Shown here: positions 32,537-43,231 of the stretch, piece by piece
Layout of the letters: every line of letters starts with the position of its first letter
How positions within the stretch are numbered: position 1 is the first letter of the stretch
NCBI GenBank assembly: GCA_003550325.1
Contig: QKWP01000505.1
Location: 125,554 to 189,553, forward strand
Reading direction: 5' to 3'
DNA: 64,000 bases
Source of the DNA: Gigaspora rosea
Lineage: Eukaryota; Glomeromycota; Glomeromycetes; Diversisporales; Gigasporaceae
Position numbers and translations under genes: made by a program
The notes under the pieces: generated by a model
The model's database searches: none
The model's input: the letters and a program-made list of their open reading frames with translations, nothing else
Told to the model about the DNA's origin: nothing

Positions 32537-33643
32537 CAAATTATTTGACCAACTCTTTCTGACGATCCCTCGTACCAAATTTTCCACTAAACCCGACCTA
32601 TAAAAACTTTGAAGTTAATATATCTGTACACAACGAAAGCTTTATCTAGAAGCGGCTTGGATAAAGGGTTTCAGATCAGATGTGAGATAACTGAAATAGA
32701 GTTAAAAAAGATTTCTCCTTTTGGGTTTGGCTCTCCGGGTGAAAGACTTTGTTACTATAGAATACATAGTAGGGCAACAACCCTGAAGTTTTTTGTCAAA
32801 AATCTACAGAAGCTTAAGCAGAAGTAGACTTTTGGTCAGATTTATTATTCCTCAAAGCATAACTCTTACACTCTTTACAATTTTGGTACTCGCGATATTT
32901 CTCTTTGGGCTTTTCGAAATTTCACCAAAAAGTGGAAATTCAGCTTACCCCCTCTAAAAGATCAGCAATATTTACTTCGTCCAAATTGGGAAGACGCCTA
33001 CCTAACCGGAATCAAGTCATGAGTGAGTTTCGACCTTATGAAATAAACAATGAATGACACGTGAAGCATTTTGGAGGAAACATGACACAAAATTTCTTTC
33101 TAGAAGGTTCTTTTAGGCACAAGGTTCTCTACGGGTTTTTTATGATTTTATCCATTTATATATAATGCTTAGATAGATGTAGAGTAGAGACTTATTCATT
33201 TAGTGTATTATATAATTTTTACAATCTAGTACAGGTTTAATAGTATACTTTTTTTCAGTTCTGTCATCGCTGTTTTTTCTATCTTTGTTTCCTTGTTTTT
33301 TTTTTTTTTTCTTTTTGTTATTTTGGTTATTCGTTTAGGTTGTTTTAGTTTTTCCCTCCTTTTTACATACCCCTTTTTTCTTTCTTTTATTTCTTTTTTC
33401 TGCGAATTTAAATATCCTACTTGGTAGCTTAGGTAGGAAAAATTTAAAAGTTAGTCTTTGACAGGGCTGACAAATAGTCCCTAACTCTATAGGAGTTAGT
33501 GCGACAGGTCGCATCTGGGCACAGTTGACGCAGCCGGATGATGTTGGACTTGCAATCTAAGGGTTTAATACATAGATAAGCTTCGGTTTTTATATGTAAC
33601 TTACTAATATAGTACTAGCGAGACTGTCAAAGAATAAAAAAAA
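32537..33643 (+). mobile_element. 1.1 kb poly(A)-tailed retroposed insert, 15 bp TSD
   Basis: Perfect 15 bp repeats ATATTATACTATATT at 32,522-32,536 and 33,644-33,658 bound a segment ending in AGAATAAAAAAAA. The insert is plus-oriented and holds a broken reading frame in its first 490 bp, followed by about 600 bp of apparent 3' untranslated sequence. That is the structure of a 5'-truncated LINE or a processed retrocopy. Which of the two cannot be decided without a search. Confidence 0.82.
32609..33022 (+). pseudogene. Broken reading frame inside the retroposed insert
   Basis: One frame runs from 32,609 to 33,022 with a single in-frame TAG at 32,825-32,827 and ends TGA. The second part (FGQIYYSSKHNSYTLYNFG, ISLWAFRNFTKKWKFSLPPL, LLRPNWEDAYLTGIKS) has composition typical of real protein, rich in aromatic residues and Lys. 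No ATG opens the frame; the 5' end is probably lost. The family is not recognised. It could be the C-terminal part of a LINE-encoded protein or a host gene retrocopy. Confidence 0.5.
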
Positions 33644-33992
33644 ATATTATACTATATTAAGTACAAGAGATTCCGACATTCTTGACTATCTGCGACCTAA
33701 ACCTACCAGAGCTTTCCATATCCCATTTTCTGTATAAACTGGATTTTTGGACTATTCCCTATTTTGTTATTCCGCTATTTACTATAGATTCTATACTTTC
33801 AAGTAGGTACAAGGGCCTTGCCCAGACGATCGTAACCTCACGGTTACTTCCTAAACCTTGGTGTCCTGAGATTACCCATGCACTAGTGTAGGTACAAGCT
33901 AAGCTTTGCCCAATACTCTCAGTAATTTATTATATATTAAGTAAAATAATATTATATAATATATATCACTACTCTTACTATTATTATTTATA

Positions 33993-34391
33993 TGGTGCAA
34001 GAAGCCTATACTAGACAATAAAATAGGCTAACTTTAAAATGCATTAACTTTTTGTAGAGACAATATTTTTAAAAGATATTTGTCAAATTTGTAGAGCTTA
34101 TTATAATTAACAAAGTTACTGGTCAGATTTTTAAAATATTGCCTTTATAAAAAGTTATAGCACTTTAAAGTTAGTTAAAATTGAAACACATAGTAATTAT
34201 ATATAAAACAATAGTAATCTTTAAAACGCATTAATTTTTTATAGAGAAGGTTTTTCAAAAAAATATTTGGCAAATTTATAGAACTAATATAGCTCTACAA
34301 AGTTACCGATCAGTTTTTTAAAAAACCTCTTGTACAAAAAATTATAGTGATTTAAAAATTGAAACATGTTAAGTATAGGCTTCTTGCACCA
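33993..34391. mobile_element. TA-flanked MITE with perfect TGGTGCAAGAAGCCTATACT ends
   Basis: A perfect 20 bp inverted repeat, flanked by TA at 33,991-33,992 and 34,392-34,393. The interior has two diverged direct repeats of CTTTAAAATGCATTAACTTT, TTGTAGAGACAATATTTTTA and AGCTTATTATAATTAACAAA-type blocks (34,030-34,165 and 34,215-34,340). A TA duplication suggests Tc1/mariner; the ends do not start with CAGT, so the superfamily is uncertain. A half copy is at 3,107-3,227. Confidence 0.82.
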
Positions 34392-34393
34392 TA

Positions 34394-35955
34394 TTTTGCT
34401 ACTTGTTTTGTATATAGCATTAAAACTCTTGTTATTTATTGTATTAAAGTGACAAATATTAAAATATTTTTTAATAACATGAGGCTTTATTTTGTATAAC
34501 CTATTTGTATTGGTACAAAAAGCTATAGTTAAATGCTCTTTATTTTTTTTTTCTCTTAAAACTTTCTAGTTGTTAATATAAAATCAGGTTTGAGACTAAA
34601 AAAAAAAAAAGTCTACAAAAATAATTTATAAATAAGAATAATATAATTTATTTATACTAATAGAATAATTCTGTTTTATTCATATTATAAGAGAGATAAG
34701 GGTATTTGGCCAGATTAAAGTTTCTACTAATAAAATTTTTTAATAAGCAAATAAAATTTTTATTATTTGAACTATACTTAATAAAGAATAAAAAAACTTT
34801 TATATTTTATATAGTTTTAGATATAAATATTAGTACATAAATATAATATAAAAACTAAATTCTAGGGGGTATTGTAACCAATTATTTGACAGCGAATAAT
34901 TGTTAATCTACTAGTCCATTTTGGATGATTTTATTACCAAAATGACCATCTTAGTGAGATGTTCTAACAAGCACAAAATCGGTAAAATTTAATCACAGAA
35001 TTCCAAGATCATTAAAGGTAAATATGTAAAAATTTTGTAGTTTTACTAATATAATTTTATAAAATAAGATAAATTTATATCGATCCTAGAATCTTGTAAT
35101 TGGATTTTGACAATTTTATGCTTATTAGAATCATCTTACTGAGATAGTCATTTGGTGGTAAAATCATTCAAAACGAACTAATGGATTAGAAGTTATTAAC
35201 TATTAAATATTTTATATGTATTTAATACTGTATATTCCCAAAAATAAGCTACCTTTTTTGGAGGTCAGCTAAAGCAAAGTTAATTCAATATATGGGGGTG
35301 AGTTAGTAGAAATGTGACAAATTTTTTTTAAGTAAAAGTTTTCTTGATTTTAAGCTTAAATATCTTAACAACTATTTTAATAAATTTAATATTTTTTTTT
35401 ATTTTAATTCTATATACTGTAATTTTAAAATTAAAATAAAAAAATTTTTAGCAAATTTGATCAAATAGTTGTCAAGATATTTTAATTTAAAAATTAAAAA
35501 AATTTTATTAAAAATGATTTGTCTCTTTTCTACAGACTCACTCCCATATGATTTATTTACTGTATAAATTATATTTTTAATATCTATATAATCTTCTAAC
35601 AATAATTGCATTAAAAAGGTAACTTTAACCCTAACCAAATTTTATTCCGCTTTAGCTAATTTCCTTTTTTGGGCCAAAAATTATATGAAAAATGTGAGGT
35701 AGCTTATTTTTCGTATTGTTGAATTTTTAGAAAAATTAAAAAACGTACTAATAAAAAGTTGTCCAAATAACGTAAAATTTTTAGTATATGTGTATTTTGA
35801 TGTGCTAAACAACTTTATTTAATCAAACTTTTGAAGCTTACTTAGTAAAAAAGGAGTTTTATATATAGCAACTGCTAATATATTTTTGAGATTTTTTAAA
35901 AAAATCAGGGGCAGCTTATTTTGAAGTAGCTTATTTTCAGGAATATACGGTAATA
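34394..35955. other. AT-rich spacer with fold-back motif copies
   Basis: Motif copies at 34,895-34,990 (minus) and 35,095-35,200 (plus) form an inverted pair around about 35,045. 35,220-35,945 has inverted relics: CAAAAATAAGCTACCTTTTT (35,239) with TTTTGAAGTAGCTTATTTTC (35,920). No gene; a 79-residue minus frame at 35,399-35,638 is AT-driven. Confidence 0.45.
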
Positions 35956-35960
35956 ATTCA

Positions 35961-37200
35961 AATATGTGAGGTGTGGTAACTTAGAAAAGTTGGTAAGTTG
36001 TCACCCCAAGTGGCAGATCTAGGGCAGTGTTGTATGTTTTGGCTGTCCAAAGCCTTTTTTGGCTTGACTATGTTCAAAATTGTTCAAACATTCAAGATTA
36101 TCCAAACATTCAAGATTGTCCAAAGCTTGTCCAGGCTTTAATAATTAATAAATTTATCTAAAAAAATAACTATATATTTTTTAGATACTAAACACATTTT
36201 AGTTAAAATTAAAATAGGTTATCTTAATAAAATTTTAAGTAAATTTACTTTATTTAATTGTTCAAAATTGTCCAAAATTGTTCAAATCATTGTCCAAAAC
36301 TGTTTCGTAACAACACTGGTCTAGGGTTCAAATCCTACTAGTGATGTTTAAAAAAAAATAGATCTGTATTTTGGTAACTGTTTCCTGTTGATCGATTAGA
36401 TAAATTACCTGTAATTCTTGGTTATCATTTTGAATAGGAGCTTTTGAGTAAAGTTGTGTCTTGTGATACAAACAAATCCAAGGAACTAAAAAAACGGAAA
36501 CCTATTTGGCAAGTCACGAGTAAGAAGATAGCAAAGATCTTTGACAGTACTACCAAAACTGGAATATTGAACCGAAGCTGGAAAACTGGATGTCAACCTC
36601 AGGGACAAAGATCTACTAACCTGGCCGCCAGAGTCGTACTAGAGGAAAAGAACCTATACTATAGAAGTAGGTACCAGGTGGAAAAAACCATAATGGCATC
36701 TAATACCAGGTAGATCGACCCTTACAGGCCAACTGCATTGAAAGTCTGGGATATACCGGGGAAATACCATAGGAAAGTGATGGTAGGTACCAGAGTTAGA
36801 GTAAATCTTACAAGAGCAAAAGTAGGTAATGGTAGGGGTTGCAGGGTATCTCCAAACTGCAAGTTGTTCGCCTCAGTGAATACATAAGTTACCAAAGCAT
36901 AGATAATACCTGTATAGGTCAGGGACTGTTCTACCAAGTCTTTCACCAAGGATAAAAGGGCCAGAAATATCTGGCTAGGTTTTAAGGACAGTGAATAAGC
37001 ATTCAAAACCAGCTGACTGACTTATGTAACAGGCCTGTTTCGGTGATACAGGATAGGTTGACAGAAGAGACAGGGATCAAAGAGTTTAAATAGTCAATCT
37101 CCTAGTTGAGTTGCAAGTATAGCAGCTAGTATAAAACCCGCAGGATAGAACCTTTAGATAGACTACTTAAATTAGACAACCAAAAGTTGTACATGTAGCT
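35961..37200 (+). mobile_element. tRNA-headed retroposon family S1, copy split by a MITE
   Basis: The tRNA-like head starts GTGTGGTAACTTAGAAAAGT (A-box region) and, after the insertion at 36,025-36,318, resumes TCTAGGGTTCAAATCCTACT (B-box). The body aligns with the reverse complement of 25,825-26,835 (CAAATCCAAGGAAC, TTTGGCAAG, GACTACTTAAATTAGACAAC, CCAAAAGTTGTAC). No poly(A) tail or TSD is visible, so the 3' end is uncertain. The 89-residue frame at 36,444-36,713 is broken by a stop in the other copy. Confidence 0.72.
36025..36318. mobile_element. hAT-like MITE, CAGTGTTGT family, inside a tRNA-like head
   Basis: Ends CAGTGTTGT and ACAACACTG are flanked by ATCTAGGG (36,017-36,024) and GTCTAGGG (36,319-36,326), 7 of 8 identical. 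The interior repeats TTGTCCAAA, TTCAAACATTCAAGATT and TTGTTCAAAATTGTCCAAAA. TAGGTTATCTTAATAAAATT is shared with the second copy at 41,744-42,002. Confidence 0.85.
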
Positions 37201-38607
37201 AGTTGTATCCTCATCAATATAACAAATAGAGGTCTGACTTGTTCAAAAAATAAGTATTTGAATATTCATTTGTTCAATATTTTATTACTCAAATATTTGT
37301 TCAAAAACTTTGAATAATATTCGAATCTTCACTGAATATTCATTGAATAATAAATATATTTCAATTTTAAAAATTATATAACTATCTTACTTAAATTAGC
37401 CAATAAAATTGCAAATAAATTTAAAAAATAAAATAAAATTATAAACTTATATATATATATATTCAATGAATATTCAATAAATATATTCAGTAAAATTTTA
37501 AATATTCGAATATTCATTTAGTGAAAAATTATATATTTGAATATTGAATATTCAGTGAATATTCAGTGAATATTATTCATCAAATTAGACCTCTAGTAAC
37601 AAATGCCAATGGCTCCCTATAGGGAACCGATAGTCCTAATATTTTGAATAAAATTTTCTAAGTCCCAAGGTGAACACTTTAACAAAAAAAAAATAAAAAT
37701 AAATTTCAAATATATGCAAAAATTTATATTTTGTATAAATGATAATATCTTGTGATCTAGTAATCAGAATTGGGCAAATTTTATATCATTCATTTGTTTT
37801 AATAAGATGAATCGAATAGTATAAAATTTGTCCAATTTTGATTACTAAATTACAAGATATTTCACTTGGCCACAATACTCCCTCTGGTCACAATACTCTT
37901 ATCTTTCTTATATATCTTTTAACTTATATCTTTCTAACAATTCTCTTAATTGAGGAATAGCAAGAGCAACAGCCATATGATTTGCAGAGGTTTTTTTCTC
38001 TTCATAGTTTATTATTCATTATATTATTTTGTTTTTTGAACTTGGCCAATTAGCCATTTGGAGAACTTAAGACTACTATTAAGTATGTTTAATATTTTAG
38101 CAAAGCCTTTTGCTTTTTTTACTAAAATTGTATTAGTAATTGGTAATTTTTTTAACTTTGAAGAACCTATTTGTGCAATGCATTTTCAAGCTCTAAAAAT
38201 TGAACAGTTTTTTTTTTTTTATAGAGTTTTTTTTAATATTTTTCTTATTTTTAATTAAGCAACTAATTGTATTTGGATGAACTTCAAGGTTATATATTTT
38301 TTTTTTTTTATTAAATAAGTTTAACATAGCTAGTATTAGAGTTTTGATTTTTAAATTCAATAATTTTTTTTGTTTATTAGTAAGAGTAATTTTGTTTTTT
38401 GAAGATATTCTTTGCTTAAAAATATATATACTTCAATTCTATTATATTAAGTTTTTATAAATTTTGAACATTACTATATAATTATTTTAAAATCTATTGT
38501 TAAAGTAGAATATAAGATCAACCAAATTGCCAATTTGAAAAGTAATTAAATTTTATTTTATTGATAATATAGATTTGAAGGGTAATTTAAAGCTTTTTTT
38601 AATATTA
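37201..38607. other. AT-rich spacer with GAATATTC repeats
   Basis: 37,240-37,585 is dominated by TTGAATATTCA words on both strands; GAGGTCTGACTTGTTCAAAA (37,210) and TCATCAAATTAGACCTCTAG (37,577) are its inverted ends, so it is a MITE-like unit of about 370 bp. 37,740-37,865 is a palindrome of the motif variant (TCTAGTAATCAGAATTGGGC with its complement). 37,870-38,600 shows no gene; the 66-residue frame at 38,058 is AT-driven. Confidence 0.45.
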
Positions 38608-39214
38608 TTAGGGAGCTTTCAGAAATTACGTAATTTTTGGGTAGGTGTGCGGGGTCAGCAAAATATCAGGTTATAATTCTAGTCAAAATTTTATAATTCT
38701 GGCCAAAAGTATAAAATTATAAAATTATTAATAACTTTTGATCTACTAGGCCAATTTAGATGATTTAACTACCAAAATGCTCATCTTGATGAGACGATTT
38801 TAACAAATCCAAAATGGTTAAAATCTAATCACAGAGTACCTAGATCATTCAACTTTTGTGTAATTTTAATAGTGATTTTTTAAAATCACTAAGTAAATTT
38901 CTTTAATATTGAATAACTTTTGATCCACTGGCCCGTTTTAGATAATTTAACTACCAAAATGTTCATTTCAGTAAGTCAATTCTAACAAGCCCAAAATTGC
39001 TAAATTCCAATTACAGGATTACAAGATCGATAAAGATTTGAATTGTTATTAACAATACAAATTTTTATCGATCTTGGGATTCTGTGATTGGAATTTAGCG
39101 ATTTTGGGCTTGTTAGAATTGTTTCACTGAGACAAACATTTTGGTAGTTAAATCATCCAAAACGGGTCAGTGAATCAAAATTATTCAATACTAAAGAAAT
39201 TTACTTAGTGTTTT

Positions 39215-39390
39215 TTTTTTTTTTTAAAAATGTTAAGGTAAGACCTTGCTTTTATCTTTATTAAATTTAATAGAAACTTTTACAATACAGAAGAAATTTC
39301 ATTTTTTTAAATCTAATGCTAAGAATAAAAACTCAGACATATATTTAAGTAAATCTAAATACTTATTTGTGGCCTAAACCTATTTACAGT
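39215..39390 (-). mobile_element. S3-like retroposon 3' end fragment
   Basis: A T run, then AAGGTAAGACCTTGCTTTTA, TCTAATGCTAAGAATAAAAA and TTATTTGTGGCCTAAACC. It matches 62,176-62,345 and more weakly the 3' ends at 32,457 and 54,060. Only the tail end was inserted or kept. Confidence 0.5.
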
Positions 39391-39562
39391 ACTTAGTGAT
39401 TTTAAGGGTAGACTATTTTAAAATTATATAAACTTAATAGTAAATTTTTTTTATATTTAATTTTATAAAAAATTATAATAAATAAACTTACATATTTTAA
39501 GCCAAGTTTGTAAAGCAAGTGTTTTTTGATTCTAATGATAGTAAAATTATTAAAATTGGTTA

Positions 39563-39727
39563 GGGGTGTGCCATTTATTACGTAATATTTTTTACTTAGT
39601 AGCACCTCTACCCATGTATAGTATGATAATTTTATCTAATTCTGATTAATTAATATAATATTATGACATGATCACTATTTTTGACTAAGTATCCATAGTA
39701 AAAATTACGTAATAATTGGCATGCCCC
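39563..39727. mobile_element. Tourist-like MITE, family 2 (TSD TTA)
   Basis: Ends GGGGTGTGCCATTTATTACG and TAATAATTGGCATGCCCC lie between TTA repeats at 39,560-39,562 and 39,728-39,730. It is inserted at the AAAATTAGTTA site of the TTAA-flanked element; the uninterrupted site is visible at 42,711-42,722. Confidence 0.87.
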
Positions 39728-39958
39728 TTAAAAACTCAATAAAATATGAAATTTTAAAAATTGGGTATTAAAATTTAGTAATAAAACTAATTTAGAAATT
39801 TACATAAATTGACCAATCAGCATTAGCAATTTTGTGCACCCAGAGAATTTTTGGCCAATCCAGAAAAACTTTATGATATATATAAGTATATTTTTTTAAA
39901 ATATAATAATAGTTCAAAATTTTACCATAATAGATGAATTGTTTTATCGAGTTTACTA

Positions 39959-40302
39959 AAATGCACCTATGGTGTTGAACACCATATTACACAAAACTAT
40001 GAGAATAGCCAAACATAATTTAAGATCAGGTATAACATAAAATTTTGGTTTTTTTGTTTATTTTTTAAAAAAACATTTATAACTCAAAATTTTGCTTATG
40101 AAACCGCCTTTGGGGCTCTAATTAAAAAAATTCCTTGCTAAATTTTGGTATAAACTATGCCCCCTGCTCTATCCGAGGTCTCACCCTAACCCTAAGGTAA
40201 TAAAAATTTATTTTTTGTTTTATAAAAAGTTTATTTTTTTGTTTTTGTTATACAAATTTGCCAATCTAATTTATCTATAGTGTTTAACACCATAGGTGCA
40301 TT
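39959..40302 (+). mobile_element. Core-module MITE with AATGCACCTATGGTGTT ends
   Basis: Inverted ends AAATGCACCTATGGTGTTGA and TTAACACCATAGGTGCATTT pair over about 25 bp. The interior carries the shared core (AAAATTTTGCTTATGAAACC, TTTTGGTATAAACTATGCCC, CTCACCCTAACCCTAAGG). The ends differ completely from the other core-module elements. Confidence 0.75.
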
Positions 40303-40792
40303 TTATAATTACTGTTGTTTTATTTATATTTTATAAATTTTAATAAATATTAGTTGTAATTTAAAAAAGTTTTATCAGTAGCATATGTCAATTTTATATG
40401 AAAATTTCAAAATACCATATAAAAACTATATAAAAATGATCTATATACTCTCTACTCTTAAAAAATCACTATTAAAGTTACAAAATTTTAAACGATTTTG
40501 GGATTCTGTTATTAGGTTTTAACTATTTTGGACTTGTTAAAATCATCTCATCGAGACAAGCATTTTGGTAGTTAAATCATACAAAATGGACCAGTAGGTC
40601 AAAAGTTATTATTAATTCCAAAAATTGGATATATAAATAATTTTTATTAAAAAAATATAAAATTTGATTGGCTAATAGATATCAGGTATGGGTGAATGGG
40701 GTAAAATTTTGAAATTATTAGTAACAAAAAATTATGTAATTTCTGGAAGCTCCTTTATAGATATTAGCTGTTTTTAGTTATAACTAATAATC

Positions 40793-41279
40793 TTTTTTTT
40801 TTATCTTACAACCTAGTGCTATTATCTTGTAACTCTTTGTATGAGCTTTCTCCACTGAACCCATTTCAGATAAGCTATCTGGCTTGCCTTTCACCGCCCA
40901 AATGACCTTTTGGGTCCTTCCTCCTGCAATGTTTCAGTTTTTATCGATAGAACTTCGGCCGCTCGGAAAGTTACTGTGAACAAGGCTTCATCTGGCTTGC
41001 CCTTAGCTGCCCAAATGTGGGTTGGCACTATATTATTTATACTTTCTACAAGAATAGCCGATCTTCTTCAGTCCAATCATCTGTAGGTACATAACATTAC
41101 ACAGTGACGCCGCTACAAGTTTATGAAGTATTTGGGCCTCTTACTACGTCTTGTAATTTCAGTTATTTTTAAATCAGGTTCTGACTTTTAAATTCAATTA
41201 CCGCCAGGCATAATTGAACTGGCAATCTTCAAATGGAGGCCTGGAAGCATAATCGCTATGCTATCGATCCACAGGTCCA
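40793..41279 (-). mobile_element. SINE family S2, tRNA-headed, 15 bp TSD
   Basis: Minus-strand SINE of 487 bp. The tRNA-like head at about 41,279-41,205 has TGGATCGATAGCATAGCG as an A-box region and GCCAGTTCAATTATGCC as a B-box. The tail is poly(A), read as T at 40,793-40,802. Perfect 15 bp repeats TTATAACTAATAATC lie at 40,778-40,792 and 41,280-41,294. The B-box is degenerate, so promoter activity is doubtful. A partial second copy at 44,855-45,145 belongs to the suspected assembly duplicate. Confidence 0.88.
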
Positions 41280-41743
41280 TTATAACTAATAATCAATTAC
41301 TATATTTATTAATTTCAGATATACAAAATGGTAGTTTATTAAATTATATTGAAAGCAATAATTTTTTCGTATAAAATTACTAATTAGAAGTTTTTTTTAT
41401 TATGCCTTGGTAAATATTTGGCAGTTTTTTTAAAATATTAGAAAATTTTGATATCTAATTATAATTAATTACAAGCTAACTACTAGAGATATTAATAATT
41501 GAAATCAATATATAGTAAATTAATTAGTTATGATGCAAATAGTTTCAATTTTATTGATTATAATCTCTATTGCACTTAATCAACTGAAGCAATAATTATT
41601 GTGACAGATTATAATGAAATTCAGATTAAAATGAAATTATTAGATTTTAATTAATTTCTAATTGGATTTAAAAAATTTCTTAATAAAATACTACTTGAAA
41701 CAAATAAAAAGCATATATATTTATATTTGAATATCTAATCAGA

Positions 41744-42002
41744 CAGTGTTTTTGTATCTACTATGTTCAAGACTTTTTTTACCCATGTCCACATCCAAAT
41801 GTCTATAGTGTTTACAACTGTCCAAGGAATATTTTGACTTTAAATTAGTTTATAAAAGACATAATTATATATTTTTTATAGTTTTGAATATTTTTCTGAA
41901 AAGGAAAAAATAGGTTATCTTAATAAAATTTTAAGTAATTTAGATTTATTTTTTTGTTTACAATTGTCCACAAATGTTCAGATCTGCCTTATAACAATAC
42001 TA
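41744..42002. mobile_element. hAT-like MITE, CAGTGTTGT family, TSD TAATCAGA
   Basis: Starts CAGTGTTTTTGTATC and ends TTATAACAATACTA, with perfect 8 bp repeats TAATCAGA at 41,736-41,743 and 42,003-42,010. The interior CATGTCCACATCC, TAGGTTATCTTAATAAAATT and CAATTGTCCACAAATGTTC match 36,025-36,318. A 65-residue frame from 41,954 spans its end and is not a gene. Confidence 0.82.
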
Positions 42003-42341
42003 TAATCAGATATTTAAATAAATCTTCTATTACTACTCTAATTATTTTAAATATTTATTTAGTTTATAATCTGTTTTTCTATTTTCTGATTAAAGAAATC
42101 AAAGAATTAAATAAAAAAATAATCAAAAAAAGAAAACTTATATTAAAATAAAAAACAAATAGCTTATTTGATAAAATAGCTACTAAATATTTTCAAAAAA
42201 AGTTATAAAAATTAAAAAATCTTATTTACATTAATTTAGTAGTAATTATATAGTAATGATTATCTAGTTATATAGTATAATTATTTAAGCTATTTAATAT
42301 TATATTAATACCTACAAATTAGTGATTAATATAGTCTATAT

Positions 42342-43074
42342 AGGACCCTGGACATCTAGTATAGAGGTCATACTTGTTTTTTTAGTGAAATTTGAGAAGC
42401 AAAAAACAGTTTTTGACAATTATTTTTGCATCCGGTGGACCAATTTGAACAAACTTTTTTTAAAAATAAAGCTCTCGTGAGGCGCATCTAACAAAAAAAA
42501 GTTCTAACAAAAAAAAAGTTCATTCAATTCTGATTACTAGATCAAAAGTTATTTAAGGGTAGGAGGAACAAATTTTAAATTATATATAAAACATATTGTA
42601 AATTTTTTTTTTATTAAAAATTAAAAAATATTTAATTAAGTAAACTACTTATAAAAATTAATTGAAAGTTGTAGAATAGATTCTTCTGATTCTAATAATA
42701 GTAAAATTATTAAAATTAGTTAAATATTTGCTGAGAAACAGGTGTTTAAAGATAGAGTATTATGAATTGTTTACAAAAATCATATGATGATCATATGATA
42801 TCAACCAATCAAAATTAGTCATTTTGTGTAACTGTGAGAAATTTGAGCCAACTGGGAGAAACTTTACAATATATAAAAGTATAAATTTTTTAAAAGTTTT
42901 ATTTATTAAAACTTTGCTATTATAAAAAGAACATAATGTTCTATATATTATAAAATTTTGGCTAAAATTAATTACAACTATAAAAAGTTTTATTAGTAGC
43001 ATATTTTCAATTTCTATATAAATCCTATTGTACCACCAAAATCATATGAAAAATGATCTATGTTCCCCCTACCC
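42342..43074 (-). mobile_element. AGGACCC-family MITE (copy 1), cut off after its nested element
   Basis: The left end AGGACCCTGGACATCTAGTA follows GTCTATAT (42,334-42,341). The AGGACCC element is interrupted at 42,557 by a TTAA-type element. In this copy the sequence after 43,078 is unrelated to the missing half, whereas copy 2 (46,208-47,024) is complete. Confidence 0.7.
42557..43074. mobile_element. TTAA-flanked element (GGGTAGGAGGAACA ends), copy 1
   Basis: Starts GGGTAGGAGGAACAAATTTT and ends ATGTTCCCCCTACCC between TTAA (42,553-42,556) and TTAA (43,075-43,078). The interior has GAAAGTTGTAGAATAGATTC and TTCTAATAATAGTAAAATTA, a motif variant. The minus frame of 80 residues (42,760-43,002) is not conserved in relatives. 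Confidence 0.7.
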
Positions 43075-43077
43075 TTA

Positions 43078-43231
43078 AGGCTGAATCTGGTAAAACCTGA
43101 AGCCTCATTTCCTTTAGCAGCATTAATGTTAAATTTAGACCAATAAAATTTGTTCAGGTTCAAAAACAATTACTCGTGGGTAAGCATAATACCGATATTT
43201 ATATAGGCTTAGATCTTACCTTTCGGGATTG
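43078..43231. other. Unique sequence after the copy 1 break
   Basis: Less AT-rich than its surroundings (CCTGAAGCCTCATTTCC). On the minus strand a good donor-like AAAG|GTAAGATC lies at about 43,220-43,209, just after the stop of the frame below. Confidence 0.35.

Larger units (their letters stand above)
32446..33930 (-). mobile_element. Retroposon family S3, 5'-truncated copy, interrupted
   Basis: On the minus strand its 3' end (poly(A) read as T at 32,449-32,456, then AAAGTGAGATCGTGCCTCAA) and its body at 33,659-33,930 (CCTTGGTGTCCTGAGATTAC, GACATTCTTGACTATCTGCG) match the full element at 54,046-55,730. The 5' part, including the tRNA-like head, is missing. A retroposed insertion splits it at 32,537-33,643. 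Confidence 0.7.
39406..40457. mobile_element. TTAA-flanked element (GGGTAG ends) with two nested insertions
   Basis: Starts GGGTAGACTATTTTAAAATT and ends CTATATACTCTCTACTC, with TTAA at 39,402-39,405 and 40,458-40,461. The body aligns with 42,557-43,074 (TGATTCTAATGATAGTAAAA, TTATTAAAATT). Elements at 39,563-39,727 and about 39,959-40,302 are inserted. TTAA target duplication is typical of piggyBac-type elements, but the ends are unlike known ones. Confidence 0.68.
38611..40754. mobile_element. GGGGCTTCCAGAAAT-family fold-back element with nested insertions (TSD TTA)
   Basis: Ends GGGAGCTTTCAGAAATTACG and TTATGTAATTTCTGGAAGCT lie between TTA repeats (38,608-38,610 and 40,755-40,757). Motif copies: 38,740-38,825 (minus), 38,925-39,005 (minus), 39,075-39,185 (plus), 40,500-40,605 (plus). 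It contains the TTAA-flanked element at 39,406-40,457, which carries two more elements. The S3-like fragment at 39,215-39,390 is also inside. No transposase frame. Confidence 0.65.

Noticed and set aside
32520..33660. LTR retrotransposon bounded by ATATTATACTATATT
   Set aside because: The flanking repeats are only 15 bp and one side carries a poly(A) tail, so they are a target-site duplication.
36444..36713. 89-residue plus frame
   Set aside because: In the S1 copy at 25.8-26.8 kb the same segment has a stop; chance opening in a retroposon.
42760..43002. 80-residue minus frame, also at 46,626-46,868
   Set aside because: Lies inside the TTAA-flanked element; not open in the related copy at 39.4-40.5 kb.
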